A DNA stretch of 64,000 bases from Gammaproteobacteria bacterium. Lineage in GTDB: Bacteria; Pseudomonadota; Gammaproteobacteria; Steroidobacterales; GCA-2729495. Position 1 is the first letter of the stretch. Each line of letters opens with the position of its first letter. The position numbers and the translations under genes were made by a program. Below the pieces are notes generated by a model. The model was not told the origin of the DNA, did not search any database, and was given only the letters and a program-made list of their open reading frames with translations. The DNA lies in contig CP054183.1 of NCBI GenBank assembly GCA_015709695.1, forward strand, positions 62,001-126,000, written 5' to 3'. Below, one piece after another: positions 46,962 to 55,421 of the stretch.

Positions 46962-47369
46962 ATGAAGCGCATCATTGCCACCCTGACGCTGGTCGTGCTG
47001 GTGTTGCAGGGCACGGCCTGCGGCCTGCTGATCTACCCGGAACGCAAGGGCCAGAAGTCGGGACAGATCGATCCGGGCGTGGCCATCCTCGACGCCGCCG
47101 GACTGATCGTTTTCCTCGTGCCCGGGCTGGTCGCTTTCGGCGTGGATTTCGTGACCGGCTGCATCTACCTGCCCGGCGGGGCGAAGCGTGCGGACGGGGC
47201 CGCGCCGGCCACCATCGTGCTGCGCCCGGATGAGTTCGATGCCGCCGGTATCAGCCGGGCGGTCAGCGTGGCGACAGGCCAGGCCGTGGATCTCGCGGAC
47301 CCCCGGGTGGAAGCGATCGCCGTCGCCGACCCCGCGGCCCTGCAGCGGACGCTGGCGGCCATCTACTGA
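46962..47369 (+). CDS. Small lipoprotein, YceK-like
   Basis: A 135-residue protein with a lipoprotein-type leader (LTLVVLVLQGTACG), then YPERKGQKSGQIDPGVAILDAAGL and a hydrophobic segment ending in TGCIYLPGG. Such lipoproteins are widespread and of unknown function; the TGxIYLP ending of the domain is characteristic. ATG 46962 is chosen with GGAGGG just upstream; GTG 46941 is possible. Confidence 0.8.
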   Translation: MKRIIATLTLVVLVLQGTACGLLIYPERKGQKSGQIDPGVAILDAAGLIVFLVPGLVAFGVDFVTGCIYLPGGAKRADGAAPATIVLRPDEFDAAGISRAVSVATGQAVDLADPRVEAIAVADPAALQRTLAAIY

Positions 47370-47439
47370 CGGCACGACGCTTCCCGGCCCGGCACGGGTC
47401 GAGCGCTCTTTACTAAACAAGGACTTGGCCTGGTTTCGA

Positions 47440-47468
47440 TTGCCGGGGCCGTCGCCCGGTGCTAGGCT
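47440..47468 (+). promoter_or_regulatory. Putative promoter of the 102-residue gene
   Basis: TTGCCG (47440-47445), a 17-base spacer and TAGGCT (47463-47468). The spacing is ideal and the hexamers are fair matches. It leaves a leader of about 84 bases before ATG 47559. Confidence 0.5.
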
Positions 47469-47558
47469 ACGCGCTTCCTTCCGGTGGCCGCCCTCCAGGC
47501 AGTCCGTCACCCAGGCACCGCAGCCAGGCCTGCCGGCCGGCGTACCGAGGCATTGTCC

Positions 47559-47867
47559 ATGGCCAGTGAACGAGCAAAAAAGAACAACACCAAGGCCGTC
47601 GAGAAGCAGGATGGCAAGGCCACCGCGCAGCCCGAGCCATTCAGGCTGGTATCCATCGAGCGGACCGAGCCGCCTGCCGGTGCGGCCGGCAAGAACTGGC
47701 ATCGCTACACCATCCGCCAGGGCGCCAACGCCATCAACGGCTACCTGCAGGGCACCTCCACGGCGGTCAAGCACGCTGCCGAGCAGATCGTCAACCAGCT
47801 CAACGAGCGCCGCGCCGGCCGCTGGGGCTACCGCACGACGCGTGCCGCGGCGCCGGCCCAGGGCTGA
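47559..47867 (+). CDS. Conserved hypothetical protein, 102 residues
   Basis: The N-terminus is basic and disordered (ASERAKKNNTKAVEKQDGKA); the core FRLVSIERTEPPAGAAGKNW and HRYTIRQGANAINGYLQGT looks like a small alpha/beta domain, ending in a helix (AAEQIVNQLNERR). Related short proteins occur in other gammaproteobacteria. The function is unknown. A CRP site lies just downstream, not upstream, of it. Confidence 0.72.
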   Translation: MASERAKKNNTKAVEKQDGKATAQPEPFRLVSIERTEPPAGAAGKNWHRYTIRQGANAINGYLQGTSTAVKHAAEQIVNQLNERRAGRWGYRTTRAAAPAQG

Positions 47868-47907
47868 TTGCGCGAACTGCGTCCCGCGCCGCGCTCGGCG
47901 CGTCATC

Positions 47908-47927
47908 GCTGTGAGTGCGATCACAGC
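47908..47927. promoter_or_regulatory. Perfect CRP site in a convergent intergenic gap
   Basis: GCTGTGA-GTGCGA-TCACAGC: consensus half sites with an extra matching pair on each side. It is flanked by gene 3' ends only, so it serves no annotated start codon. Confidence 0.75.
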
Positions 47928-47946
47928 CGGCGCTTGCTGACCCCAC

Positions 47947-47952
47947 TATCTT
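47947..47952 (+). promoter_or_regulatory. -10 element of a CRP-dependent class II promoter
   Basis: TATCTT lies so that a start at about 47959 would place the CRP site centre (47917.5) at -41.5, the class II geometry. No -35 hexamer is needed in such promoters. Reading is on the plus strand. Confidence 0.5.
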
Positions 47953-47958
47953 CTGTTC

Positions 47959-48018
47959 CGGGTTCCGGGGCTGCGCCCCGGGCCTGCGCGGCGGCAGGGA
48001 GGCTGCCGCGCCCCCTCT
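47959..48018 (+). ncRNA. Putative CRP-activated small RNA
   Basis: Downstream of the predicted start are two tight hairpins: CCGGGGC-TGC-GCCCCGG (47965-47981) and GCGGCAG-GGAGG-CTGCCGC (47991-48009). The second exposes GGAGG in its loop, the kind of presentation used by CsrA/RsmA-sequestering RNAs. No U tract follows, so the 3' end is unknown and the RNA may run antisense into the glycosyltransferase 3' end. This is inferred from geometry and folding only. Confidence 0.35.
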
Positions 48019-48837
48019 TCAGCCACCGCCCCCGGGTTCCCCAGCGGCATGCTCAGCGGTCTTCGCGGCCCCCGAGCTGAAGGCGCCGTGGCGCAGGGCA
48101 AAGGCGCCAAACCTCAACAGGTCCAGTGCGGCATCCACGCTGCTGGTACGCGTGCCACCGTCCAGCCAGGCCTCGCGGCAGGGCCGCAAGCGATGCCGGA
48201 AATCCTCGAACAGGTAGAGCTCCCGGTTCAGCGGGTCATGCCGGACGCTCTCGTAGCGGGCCACCTTGCGTTCGCGCGCGGCCCGGTCCTCCCACAGCAG
48301 GCAATAGTGCAGCAGATGTGCATGCTTCAGCCGCAGCACCGGATCGCGGTGCTGGCGCGGGATCCATTCGTGCACGGGGCGTGATTCGTCGTAGCGGGCG
48401 CCGGGGCGATTGCGGATCAGGCGTGTCTGGCGGTCCGGATAGTGCCGCGGGGAGTCCACGTAGAGCGCCGGATTTTCGCTGGCGAGCCAGTAGCGGGGCA
48501 TGCTGATGCTGCCGAAGCCCGAAGCCAGGAGCCGCGGCAGGAGCCGCAGCAGCAGCGGCCCGGCGAGTTCGTCCGTGTCGAGGAACAGCACCCAGTCGGA
48601 GCGCAGGTTCTCCATGACGACATTGCGCTGGCGGGCGAAGTTGCCGTCGAATCGCCGGCTGATGAAGCGCGCCTTGGGAAAGGCCTCGACGACGCGCCTC
48701 GAGTCATCGGTCGAGCCGCCGTCGACGTAGAGGATCTCGTCGGCGAACCGGCTGGCGTGGCGCAGCAGCGGTGGCAGCCGGGCCGCCTGGTCCTGGCCGA
48801 TGATGCCGACGGCGAGTGTGGCGCCCCTGGCCGCCAT
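48019..48837 (-). CDS. Family 2 glycosyltransferase (WaaE/KdtX-like)
   Basis: A 272-residue inverting GT-A transferase. DEILYVDGGSTDDSRRVVEAF and WVLFLDTDE carry the nucleotide- and metal-binding acids; the pattern matches lipopolysaccharide core transferases of the WaaE/KdtX group. A hydrophobic C-terminal region could associate with the membrane. The acceptor is unknown. Start ATG 48837. Confidence 0.88.
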   Translation of the reverse strand: MAARGATLAVGIIGQDQAARLPPLLRHASRFADEILYVDGGSTDDSRRVVEAFPKARFISRRFDGNFARQRNVVMENLRSDWVLFLDTDELAGPLLLRLLPRLLASGFGSISMPRYWLASENPALYVDSPRHYPDRQTRLIRNRPGARYDESRPVHEWIPRQHRDPVLRLKHAHLLHYCLLWEDRAARERKVARYESVRHDPLNRELYLFEDFRHRLRPCREAWLDGGTRTSSVDAALDLLRFGAFALRHGAFSSGAAKTAEHAAGEPGGGG

Positions 48838-48894
48838 GAGAGCTCCCCTGGTGTGCCGGCGCCGGGCCGCACGGCGGCCGTGACGCTAACACCG

Positions 48895-48927
48895 CCGGCC
48901 GTCGCCGGTCCAGCGCCCGACGGCCGG
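48895..48927 (-). terminator. Hairpin after lon
   Basis: CCGGCCGTCG and CGACGGCCGG form a 10-base-pair stem within a few bases of the lon stop. There is no good U tract, so it may be a weak terminator or an mRNA-stabilising end. Confidence 0.45.
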
Positions 48928-48933
48928 TGCGGG

Positions 48934-51297
48934 CTATTCGAGCGCGTGCCGGAGTGCGTCGTCGACGGTCTCCAGCCAGATGAAGTCCAGCTGTGCGCGG
49001 GCGCTCTCCGGGATCTCCTCGAGGTCCTTGCGGTTGCGGGCCGGCAGCAGCACGGTGTGGATGCCGGCACGCAGGGCAGCGAGCGACTTCTCCTTGATGC
49101 CGCCCACCGGCAGCACCAGCCCGCGGAGGCTGATCTCTCCGGTCATGGCGACGTCGCTGCGCACCTTGCGGTCCGTCAGCAGCGAGGCCACGGCGGTGAA
49201 CAGCGCCACGCCCGCGCTCGGGCCGTCCTTGGGGATCGCACCCGCTGGCACATGGATGTGCAGGTCATGCTCGTCGAAGCGGTAGTCGCCGAGGTCGAGG
49301 CTGTCGGCCCGCGCCTTCACCAGGGTCACCGCGGCCTGGGCGCTTTCCTTCATGACATCGCCGAGCTGGCCGGTGAGGATCAGTCCGCCCTTGCCACGCA
49401 CGGCCGTGGCCTCGACGAACAGGATGTCGCCGCCGACCGGTGTCCAGGCCAGGCCGGTGGCGACGCCAGCGGTGGCGGTGCGCAGGGCCACTTCCGGCTC
49501 GAAGCGCGGGGCACCCAGCACCTCGGCCACGTTGCCGGCACCGACGTGCACCGCCTCGGCCTTGCCCTCGGTGATGCGTACCGCGGCATTGCGCAGCACG
49601 GCGCCAATCTCGCGCTCCAGGTTGCGTACCCCCGCCTCGCGCGTGTAGCGGCCGATGATGAGCTGCAGCGCCGCGTCGTCGACCTGCGCCTGCGCGTCGC
49701 TGAGGCCGTTGGCCGACAGCTGGCGCTTCACCAGGTAGCGGCGCGCGATTTCGAGCTTCTCTTCCTGGGTGTAGCCGGGCAGCTCGATGATCTCCATGCG
49801 GTCGCGCAGCGGCCCGGGAATGGCGTCGAGCACGTTGGCGGTGCCGAGGAAGAACACCTTGCTCAGGTCGAACGGCACGCCAAGGTAATTGTCGCGGAAG
49901 CTGCCGTTCTGCTCCGGGTCGAGTACCTCCAGCAGCGCCGAGGAGGGGTCGCCGTGCATGCTGGCGCCGAGCTTGTCCATCTCGTCGAGCATGAATACCG
50001 GGTTGCGCGTCCCGGCCTTGCGCAGCTGCTGCACGACGTTGCCCGGCAGCGAGCCGATGTAGGTGCGCCGGTGGCCGCGGATCTCCGCTTCGTCGTGCAC
50101 GCCGCCGAGGCTCGCGCGCACGAACTTCAGGCCCAGCGCCCTGGCGATGCTCTGGCCGAGCGAGGTCTTGCCCACGCCGGGTGGGCCGACGAAGCAGAGG
50201 ATGGGGCTGCGCCCCTCCGGGTTGAGCTTGCGTACCGCCAGGTACTCGAGGATGCGCTGCTTGACCTTCGGCAGGCCGAAGTGGTCCTCATCGAGGATCT
50301 CCCGCGCGCGGGCGATGTCGATGGACTCGGCATCGAGCTTCGCCCAGGGCAGGGCGATCAGCCAGTCTAGGTAGGTGCGCACCATGGAGTGCTCGGTGGA
50401 CTCCTCGGGCATCCGCTCCAGACGCTTGAGTTCCTTGGCGGCCTGCTGGGCCGCTTCCTCGGGCATGCCGGCCGCGGCAATGGCCTGGCGCAGCTCCTCG
50501 ACCTCGCCGGATTCCTCGCCCTCGCCGAGCTCGTTGCGGATCGCCTTCATCTGCTCGCGCAGGTAGAACTCCCGCTGCCGCTCGTCGATCTTCTCCTTGG
50601 TCTGTTCCTCGAGCCTGCGTGAGAGCTTCATCACCTCGATCTGGTGGTTGAGGTGCTCGATGACGCGGTCGAGGCGGCTGCGCAGATCGAGGGTCTCGAG
50701 GATCTTCTGCTTCTCGCCCGGCTTGATGTCGAGGAAGCCGGCCACCAGGTCGGCCAGCTGGCCGGGTGACTCGATGCCGTTGACCACGCCGGCGAGCTCG
50801 GGCATCGCCTGCGGCAGCAGCGAGATGGCTTCCAGGGAACGTTCCTTGAGGATGCGCAGGCGCGCCTCGAGCTCGGTGTTCTCCGGCGCATGTTCCGCCA
50901 CGAGGTCGAACCGCGCGGCAAGGAAGGGCATGCCGCCGATGTAGTCGAGCGTACGGAAGCGTCGTTCGCCCTGGCAGACGACGTGCTGCGTGCCATCGCG
51001 CGCGGTGAAGTAGCGGACGATGCGGGCGATCGTGCCCACGGCATGCAGGTCGCCGCCCTGCGGTTCGTCGATGGTGGGATCGCGCTGCATCAGCAGGCCG
51101 ATGGGCCTGCCGCTGCGGCTGGCCTCCTCGGCAGCCGCCAGCGACACCTTGCGGCCGATGGTGAGGGGCACCACGGCGCCCGGGAACACCACCGTGTTGC
51201 GCACCGGCAGGATGATCAGCACGTCCTCGGGAACGCCGGGCGTGGCGGCTGCCGCGCCCTCGGGCCGCTCGCCTGTCTTCTGCTCGATGTCGCTCAT
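48934..51297 (-). CDS. lon: ATP-dependent protease Lon
   Basis: A 787-residue Lon with the LonN substrate domain, AAA+ module (Walker [16 protein letters not shown]) and serine-lysine protease site ([12 protein letters not shown] and [10 protein letters not shown]). It degrades misfolded and regulatory proteins. Start ATG 51297. A heat-shock-type promoter lies 70 bases upstream. Confidence 0.97.
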   Translation of the reverse strand: MSDIEQKTGERPEGAAAATPGVPEDVLIILPVRNTVVFPGAVVPLTIGRKVSLAAAEEASRSGRPIGLLMQRDPTIDEPQGGDLHAVGTIARIVRYFTARDGTQHVVCQGERRFRTLDYIGGMPFLAARFDLVAEHAPENTELEARLRILKERSLEAISLLPQAMPELAGVVNGIESPGQLADLVAGFLDIKPGEKQKILETLDLRSRLDRVIEHLNHQIEVMKLSRRLEEQTKEKIDERQREFYLREQMKAIRNELGEGEESGEVEELRQAIAAAGMPEEAAQQAAKELKRLERMPEESTEHSMVRTYLDWLIALPWAKLDAESIDIARAREILDEDHFGLPKVKQRILEYLAVRKLNPEGRSPILCFVGPPGVGKTSLGQSIARALGLKFVRASLGGVHDEAEIRGHRRTYIGSLPGNVVQQLRKAGTRNPVFMLDEMDKLGASMHGDPSSALLEVLDPEQNGSFRDNYLGVPFDLSKVFFLGTANVLDAIPGPLRDRMEIIELPGYTQEEKLEIARRYLVKRQLSANGLSDAQAQVDDAALQLIIGRYTREAGVRNLEREIGAVLRNAAVRITEGKAEAVHVGAGNVAEVLGAPRFEPEVALRTATAGVATGLAWTPVGGDILFVEATAVRGKGGLILTGQLGDVMKESAQAAVTLVKARADSLDLGDYRFDEHDLHIHVPAGAIPKDGPSAGVALFTAVASLLTDRKVRSDVAMTGEISLRGLVLPVGGIKEKSLAALRAGIHTVLLPARNRKDLEEIPESARAQLDFIWLETVDDALRHALE

Positions 51298-51367
51298 GCC
51301 GGCCCGTCCTTCGTCGATGGATTGCCGCCCGACGGCACGGGCGGAAGGGGTCTGGTCATGGCCAGTG

Positions 51368-51393
51368 ATGGGGGCGGCCGCCCTGAATTCAAT
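51368..51393 (-). promoter_or_regulatory. Sigma-32 (RpoH) promoter of lon
   Basis: On the minus strand ATTGAA (51388-51393), 14 bases, then CCCCATCA (from 51373 down). This matches the heat-shock sigma consensus CTTGAA-N13-17-CCCCATNT closely. It lies in the gap before lon, which is a standard heat-shock gene. Confidence 0.75.
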
Positions 51394-51402
51394 ATCGGGG
51401 AA

Positions 51403-52437
51403 TCAGCAGGGGCGCGTCGCCGTGTCGTTCGGCAGGCAGAGCGCCTGGAACAGGCCGGTCCGGGCGGCGCTGCTCCATGCCACCTGGTTGCAGCCCTTCT
51501 CGATGGCCAGCTGGAGCGCACGCTCGGCCGCCGACAGGGCGGCCCTGGACCTCGAGCCGCGCGGCGGCAACGTCGAGGTCACGCCGATGCTGACCGTGAC
51601 CACGCCGGGCCCCGTGGCCCGCGGGTGTGCCAGGCCCAGCGCCTGGACCGTGCCGCGCAGCTGTTCCGCCAGGCGCAGCGCGCCCTCCAGCGGCGTGTTG
51701 CCGAGGAGCACGACGAAGCGGCCGTCGCCATGGTGGGCGACGAGGTCCGTGGCACGCCCAACCAGGTGGCGGGTGGTGTTGGCGATCGCCTGGATGCAGG
51801 CATCGGCCTGCTCCTGCCCGCGAGCGGCCTCGTAGGTACGGAGGTGGTCGACGTCGACCATGAGGATCGACAGTGCCTGCTGTTCCCGTTGCGCCATGCG
51901 CCAGGCGCGGTCGAAGGACTCTTCGAAGCCGCGGCGGTTGGCGACCCCGGTCAGCGCGTCGATGCGGGTCTGGCGTTCGAGGGCGATCTGCGCCTGTTGC
52001 AGCGCCTCGCCTCGTCCCTTCAGCTCGCGGTCACGGGCGCCGATGACTGCCACCAGCTCCTGTCGCAGCTGGTCGCCGCGCTGCCCCGAGGCGCGCAGGC
52101 TGCGCAGCGTGCCCTGCATCTGCTCGTCGATCGCGGCCAGGCGATCGAACAGCACGGCGACTTCGCGTGGTGCAGCGGCCGGCGGTTCGGATGAGCGTGT
52201 CCCGGCCTCGGGATCGAAGCCCCGCAGCCTGCGTTCCAGCTCCGCCAGCGGGCCGGTGATGCGTGCGGCGAGGAGCAGCGCCGCAGCCACCCCGACGAGG
52301 AGTGCGAGCAGCAGCCAGCCTATGACCCGCAACGGCGCGTGGGGTGCGGCCAGCGCCCAGGCGACGATCGATGCTGGCAGCGCGGCGAGCAGGGCCATCG
52401 CGAGCGCAAGCGGCGGATGCGGGCGATCAGGCGGCAT
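51403..52437 (-). CDS. Membrane GGDEF-domain protein with degenerate active site
   Basis: A 344-residue protein: two N-terminal membrane helices (11-60), a helical linker/coiled coil (90-165) and a GGDEF domain. DALTGVANRRGFEE is intact, but the catalytic motif is GDGRF in place of GGDEF and the metal strand reads DVDHLRTYEAARG instead of D-D-FK-N. It is therefore probably not a cyclase and may bind a nucleotide or a partner. It lies directly upstream of lon. Confidence 0.85.
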   Translation of the reverse strand: MPPDRPHPPLALAMALLAALPASIVAWALAAPHAPLRVIGWLLLALLVGVAAALLLAARITGPLAELERRLRGFDPEAGTRSSEPPAAAPREVAVLFDRLAAIDEQMQGTLRSLRASGQRGDQLRQELVAVIGARDRELKGRGEALQQAQIALERQTRIDALTGVANRRGFEESFDRAWRMAQREQQALSILMVDVDHLRTYEAARGQEQADACIQAIANTTRHLVGRATDLVAHHGDGRFVVLLGNTPLEGALRLAEQLRGTVQALGLAHPRATGPGVVTVSIGVTSTLPPRGSRSRAALSAAERALQLAIEKGCNQVAWSSAARTGLFQALCLPNDTATRPC

Positions 52438-52508
52438 GCAGCAATTCTGCCGGGCCGTGTCAGGGCGGACTGCGACCTGCGGCGGATTTCCCGCAGCGCC
52501 GCTTCGGA

Positions 52509-53816
52509 TCAGGCGGGTGCCGTGACCTGCTGCCGCCGCTCCACTGCCCGCAGCGCCACCGCCCACAGGCAGACCAGCCCGTTGGCGACGGCGACGGCGA
52601 CGAACGGAGCACTGGGTCCGACCGAATCGAACAGCCGCCCGCCACCAGCGGAGATGGCCATGATGCCGAGCGCGCCGCAGAAGCTCTGCAGCCCGAAGAC
52701 ACTGCCGCGGATGTGCGCCGGCGCCTCCTGGCTGAGGAGCAGGGTGGAGGCGAGGATGGCGCTGCCCTGGCCAATGCCGAGCACCAGCAGCGCGGGGATG
52801 GCGGCGGGTGCGGTCGGGTCCTTGATGACGGCCACCCAGCCATAGCCGATGGCTGCCATCAGGAAGCCGACGATCAGCACCGTGATGCGGTTCATGCGGT
52901 CGGCGATGAAGCCGAAGACGGGCGACCACAGCAGCGATGCACCCTGGACGATGCCGACTACCTGACCGGCCTTCGCGGCAGCCTGGGTTGCGCTCAGGCT
53001 GGTATCGGCCACGGCCTGGGTCACCCACAGGGTGATGAACAGGGTGATGATGGCCATGTCCGCACGGGCGGCGAAGGCGCTGCCATAGCACAGCGCGATG
53101 CGCGGCGCGCGCGCCGCTGCGGTGACGCCTTCGGCCAGCAGACGCAGCAGCGGGGTGCGCGCCGCCGCCGAATCCGGGCGTCCCGGCTTCAGCCCCAGCA
53201 TCACCAGGCCGGCAAGCAGCGCAATGGCGGTGACGACCAGGAAGGCATAACGCCCGGCAAGGAGTTCGCTGCTGCCCCTGGCCTCGAACATCTGCGGCAA
53301 CCTGGTCAGGCCGACGAAGAACAGCACCGCGCCGATGCCGTTGAGGAAGAAGGCGATGCCGGTCAGCTTGCCCCGCGAGCCGTCGTCCGGGTAGTCCGCG
53401 ATGATGGTCGAGAGCATGGCCGCGGCCCCGGCGATGCCCACGCCGATGACGATGCGCCAGGCCAGGAGCTGGCCCACGGTACCGGCGAAAGCGTACAGGC
53501 CGTAGCCCAGCGCCATGACCAGGAAAGCCGCGACATAGACCGCGCGCCTGCCGATCCGGTCGGAGGCGGCACCCCACAGGCCGATGGTTACCAGCAGCAC
53601 GATTTCCTGCCAGAACTGCAGGTCACCGGATACGCGGCCATGCTCGGCCTGCGGCAGGCCGAGATTGACGCGGAGCAGGTAGGGCGTCAGGGCCGTGAAG
53701 TAGGTGAACAGCCCGATGCTGACGAAGGCGGCAAACAGGTAGCACAGGACGTGGCGCGGCATGACGCCGGCGGCAAGACGAATGGGCCCCAGGGATTGCT
53801 GTCCGCTGTCCTTCAT
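52509..53816 (-). CDS. MFS transporter
   Basis: A 435-residue, 12-helix major facilitator protein. DRIGRRAVYVAAFLVMALGYG is the loop 2-3 motif, and ADRMNRITVLIVGFLM its second-half counterpart. Substrate unknown; the multidrug-efflux-like pattern is weak evidence. ATG 53816 is preferred to ATG 53831 on Shine-Dalgarno spacing. The frame continues across the tRNA gene but cannot be coding there. Confidence 0.86.
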   Translation of the reverse strand: MKDSGQQSLGPIRLAAGVMPRHVLCYLFAAFVSIGLFTYFTALTPYLLRVNLGLPQAEHGRVSGDLQFWQEIVLLVTIGLWGAASDRIGRRAVYVAAFLVMALGYGLYAFAGTVGQLLAWRIVIGVGIAGAAAMLSTIIADYPDDGSRGKLTGIAFFLNGIGAVLFFVGLTRLPQMFEARGSSELLAGRYAFLVVTAIALLAGLVMLGLKPGRPDSAAARTPLLRLLAEGVTAAARAPRIALCYGSAFAARADMAIITLFITLWVTQAVADTSLSATQAAAKAGQVVGIVQGASLLWSPVFGFIADRMNRITVLIVGFLMAAIGYGWVAVIKDPTAPAAIPALLVLGIGQGSAILASTLLLSQEAPAHIRGSVFGLQSFCGALGIMAISAGGGRLFDSVGPSAPFVAVAVANGLVCLWAVALRAVERRQQVTAPA

Positions 53817-53887
53817 CCGGCCTGGCTCCATTCCCGCGATGACGCATGAAATCCCGGCCTGTGCGCGCAACGGGCCGCTGGAGGGTA

Positions 53888-53961
53888 TGGGCCTGCCTGG
53901 ACTTGAACCAGGGACCAACGGATTATGAGTCCGCCGCTCTGACCAACTGAGCTACAGGCCC
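53888..53961 (-). tRNA. tRNA-Ile2 (CAT, lysidine-modified)
   Basis: Acceptor stem GGGCCTG/CAGGCCC and anticodon loop CTCATAA with CAT. The anticodon is that of Met, but the arms TTGGTC and CTGGTTCAAGTCCAG match tRNA-Ile2 more than elongator Met. The gene has no encoded CCA. Decoding AUA requires TilS lysidine modification. Confidence 0.85.
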
Positions 53962-54113
53962 TCGGCCACGCCAGCCGCCAGCGCAGTGGCCGGGGCGACC
54001 GGGCGGATTCTAGCAGCCGGCCTTGCGGGCCGGCACACGGCGCCAGGCGTGACCCGGCCGCCGCCGTTCTGGTACTGTCCCGCCCGCGGCCAGGTTCCGC
54101 ACACAGGATAGAG

Positions 54114-54695
54114 ATGGGTTCCCGAACCAGAGATCTGCCTCCCCTGACGGGCATCGCCGGCGTGCTGCGCGAGCTGCGCTACCAGGAAGTCGCGCGGCAG
54201 GGTATCGGCCTGTTGCTGATGCCGGTGTATGCCCTGCTCAGCCAGCCGCTGCCCGGCCTGTTCCTGGCAGGGGCGGTGCTGGCCGTGGCCGGTGCGCTGG
54301 TGCGCCTCTATGCCTCGGGCTACATCACCAAGAACCAGGAACTGGCGACGGTCGGGCCCTATTCGCTGGTCCGCCATCCGCTCTACACCGGCAACCTGCT
54401 GCTGGTTGCGGGGTTCACGCTGGCCAGCGGCCTGTGGTGGGCGGCGGTGCTGTCTGTCCTGTTCTGGTGGTTCTACTATCCGGCCGCCATCGAGTACGAG
54501 GACCGCAAGCTGCGACGCATCTTCGGGCAGCCCTGCGAAGACTGGCAGCGCGCCACCCCTGCGGTGATTCCTGCGGGCCTGGTGCCGAAGCGGGGCGGAA
54601 GCTGGTCGTTTCGCACCAGCATGAGCCGCAATGCGGAGCCGCTGGTGCTGGCGTATTCGGCATTCTGGCTCGGCTGGATCTACTGGCAGCTCTGA
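54114..54695 (+). CDS. Isoprenylcysteine/phospholipid methyltransferase-like membrane protein
   Basis: A 193-residue protein with about four membrane helices and the C-terminal SAM-binding pattern RHPLYTGNLLLVAGF, YYPAAIEYEDRKLRRIFG typical of ICMT/PEMT family enzymes. The acceptor is unknown; phospholipid or polyprenyl groups are likely. It begins an operon with the kinase-like gene 14 bases downstream. Confidence 0.85.
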   Translation: MGSRTRDLPPLTGIAGVLRELRYQEVARQGIGLLLMPVYALLSQPLPGLFLAGAVLAVAGALVRLYASGYITKNQELATVGPYSLVRHPLYTGNLLLVAGFTLASGLWWAAVLSVLFWWFYYPAAIEYEDRKLRRIFGQPCEDWQRATPAVIPAGLVPKRGGSWSFRTSMSRNAEPLVLAYSAFWLGWIYWQL

Positions 54696-54709
54696 GACCG
54701 GTCCCCGCC

Positions 54710-55411
54710 ATGCCGAGCGGCGAGGTCGACGATGCGGGCGGACAGGGCGAGGCCGTCGTGCCGGCGGATGGCACCGCGACCCTTCTTGGCCAGGGTTACC
54801 AGGGCGCGGTGTATCGCGTCGACACAGCCAGCGGCCCGGTCATCGTCAAGAAGGCGATGGGCCGCGGCATCACCCGCGCCCTGCGCCGCGCCATGCTCCG
54901 CCGCGAATACGGCATCTACCGCATGCTCGCCGGCGTGTCCGGTGTTCCGGCCTGCCATGGACTGCGCGAAGGCGATGAACTGGTCCTCGACCTGGTGCCG
55001 GGCGTCTCGCTGCGCGAACCCGGCCAGCCGCCCGGCGATCGCGGGCAGTTCTTCGCCGAACTGCTGGAGCTCATCAAGGCCGTGCATCGCGCAGGTGTTG
55101 CCCATGGCGACCTCAAGCGCAAGGACAACATCCTGGTGGGCCCGGGTGGCCACCCGTTCCTCATCGACTTCGGCACCGCGGTGTCGGCGCCACCTGGCGC
55201 GGGGATGCTGCGCCGCTGGCTGTTCCGGCAGGCGCGGCGCACCGACCTGAACGCCTGGGTGAAGCTCAAGTACCAGCGACAGTGGGTCGAGATGGATCCC
55301 GCCGACCAGCAATACCACCGGCCGACGCTGCCCGAGGCTGTTGCGCGCCGCCTGCGTCGCGCCTGGCGCCGGCTGACGCTGCGCCGCCTGCGTCGTCCCC
55401 GGGCGGACTGA
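54710..55411 (+). CDS. RIO/LPS-kinase-like protein kinase fold
   Basis: A 233-residue small kinase. VIVKKAMG carries the ATP-binding lysine, HGDLKRKDNIL the catalytic loop, and FLIDFGTA the metal-binding DFG. The compact form and lack of the activation segment resemble RIO1/Bud32 or lipopolysaccharide core kinases. The C-terminal 40 residues are Arg-rich. Its substrate could be a membrane lipid or sugar, given the neighbours. Confidence 0.84.
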   Translation: MPSGEVDDAGGQGEAVVPADGTATLLGQGYQGAVYRVDTASGPVIVKKAMGRGITRALRRAMLRREYGIYRMLAGVSGVPACHGLREGDELVLDLVPGVSLREPGQPPGDRGQFFAELLELIKAVHRAGVAHGDLKRKDNILVGPGGHPFLIDFGTAVSAPPGAGMLRRWLFRQARRTDLNAWVKLKYQRQWVEMDPADQQYHRPTLPEAVARRLRRAWRRLTLRRLRRPRAD

Positions 55412-55421
55412 GGGCGGCGTC

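Noticed and set aside
53888-53961. tRNA-Met (elongator) reading of the CAT tRNA
   Set aside because: The anticodon stem and T-arm match tRNA-Ile2 better, though only modification data would settle it.
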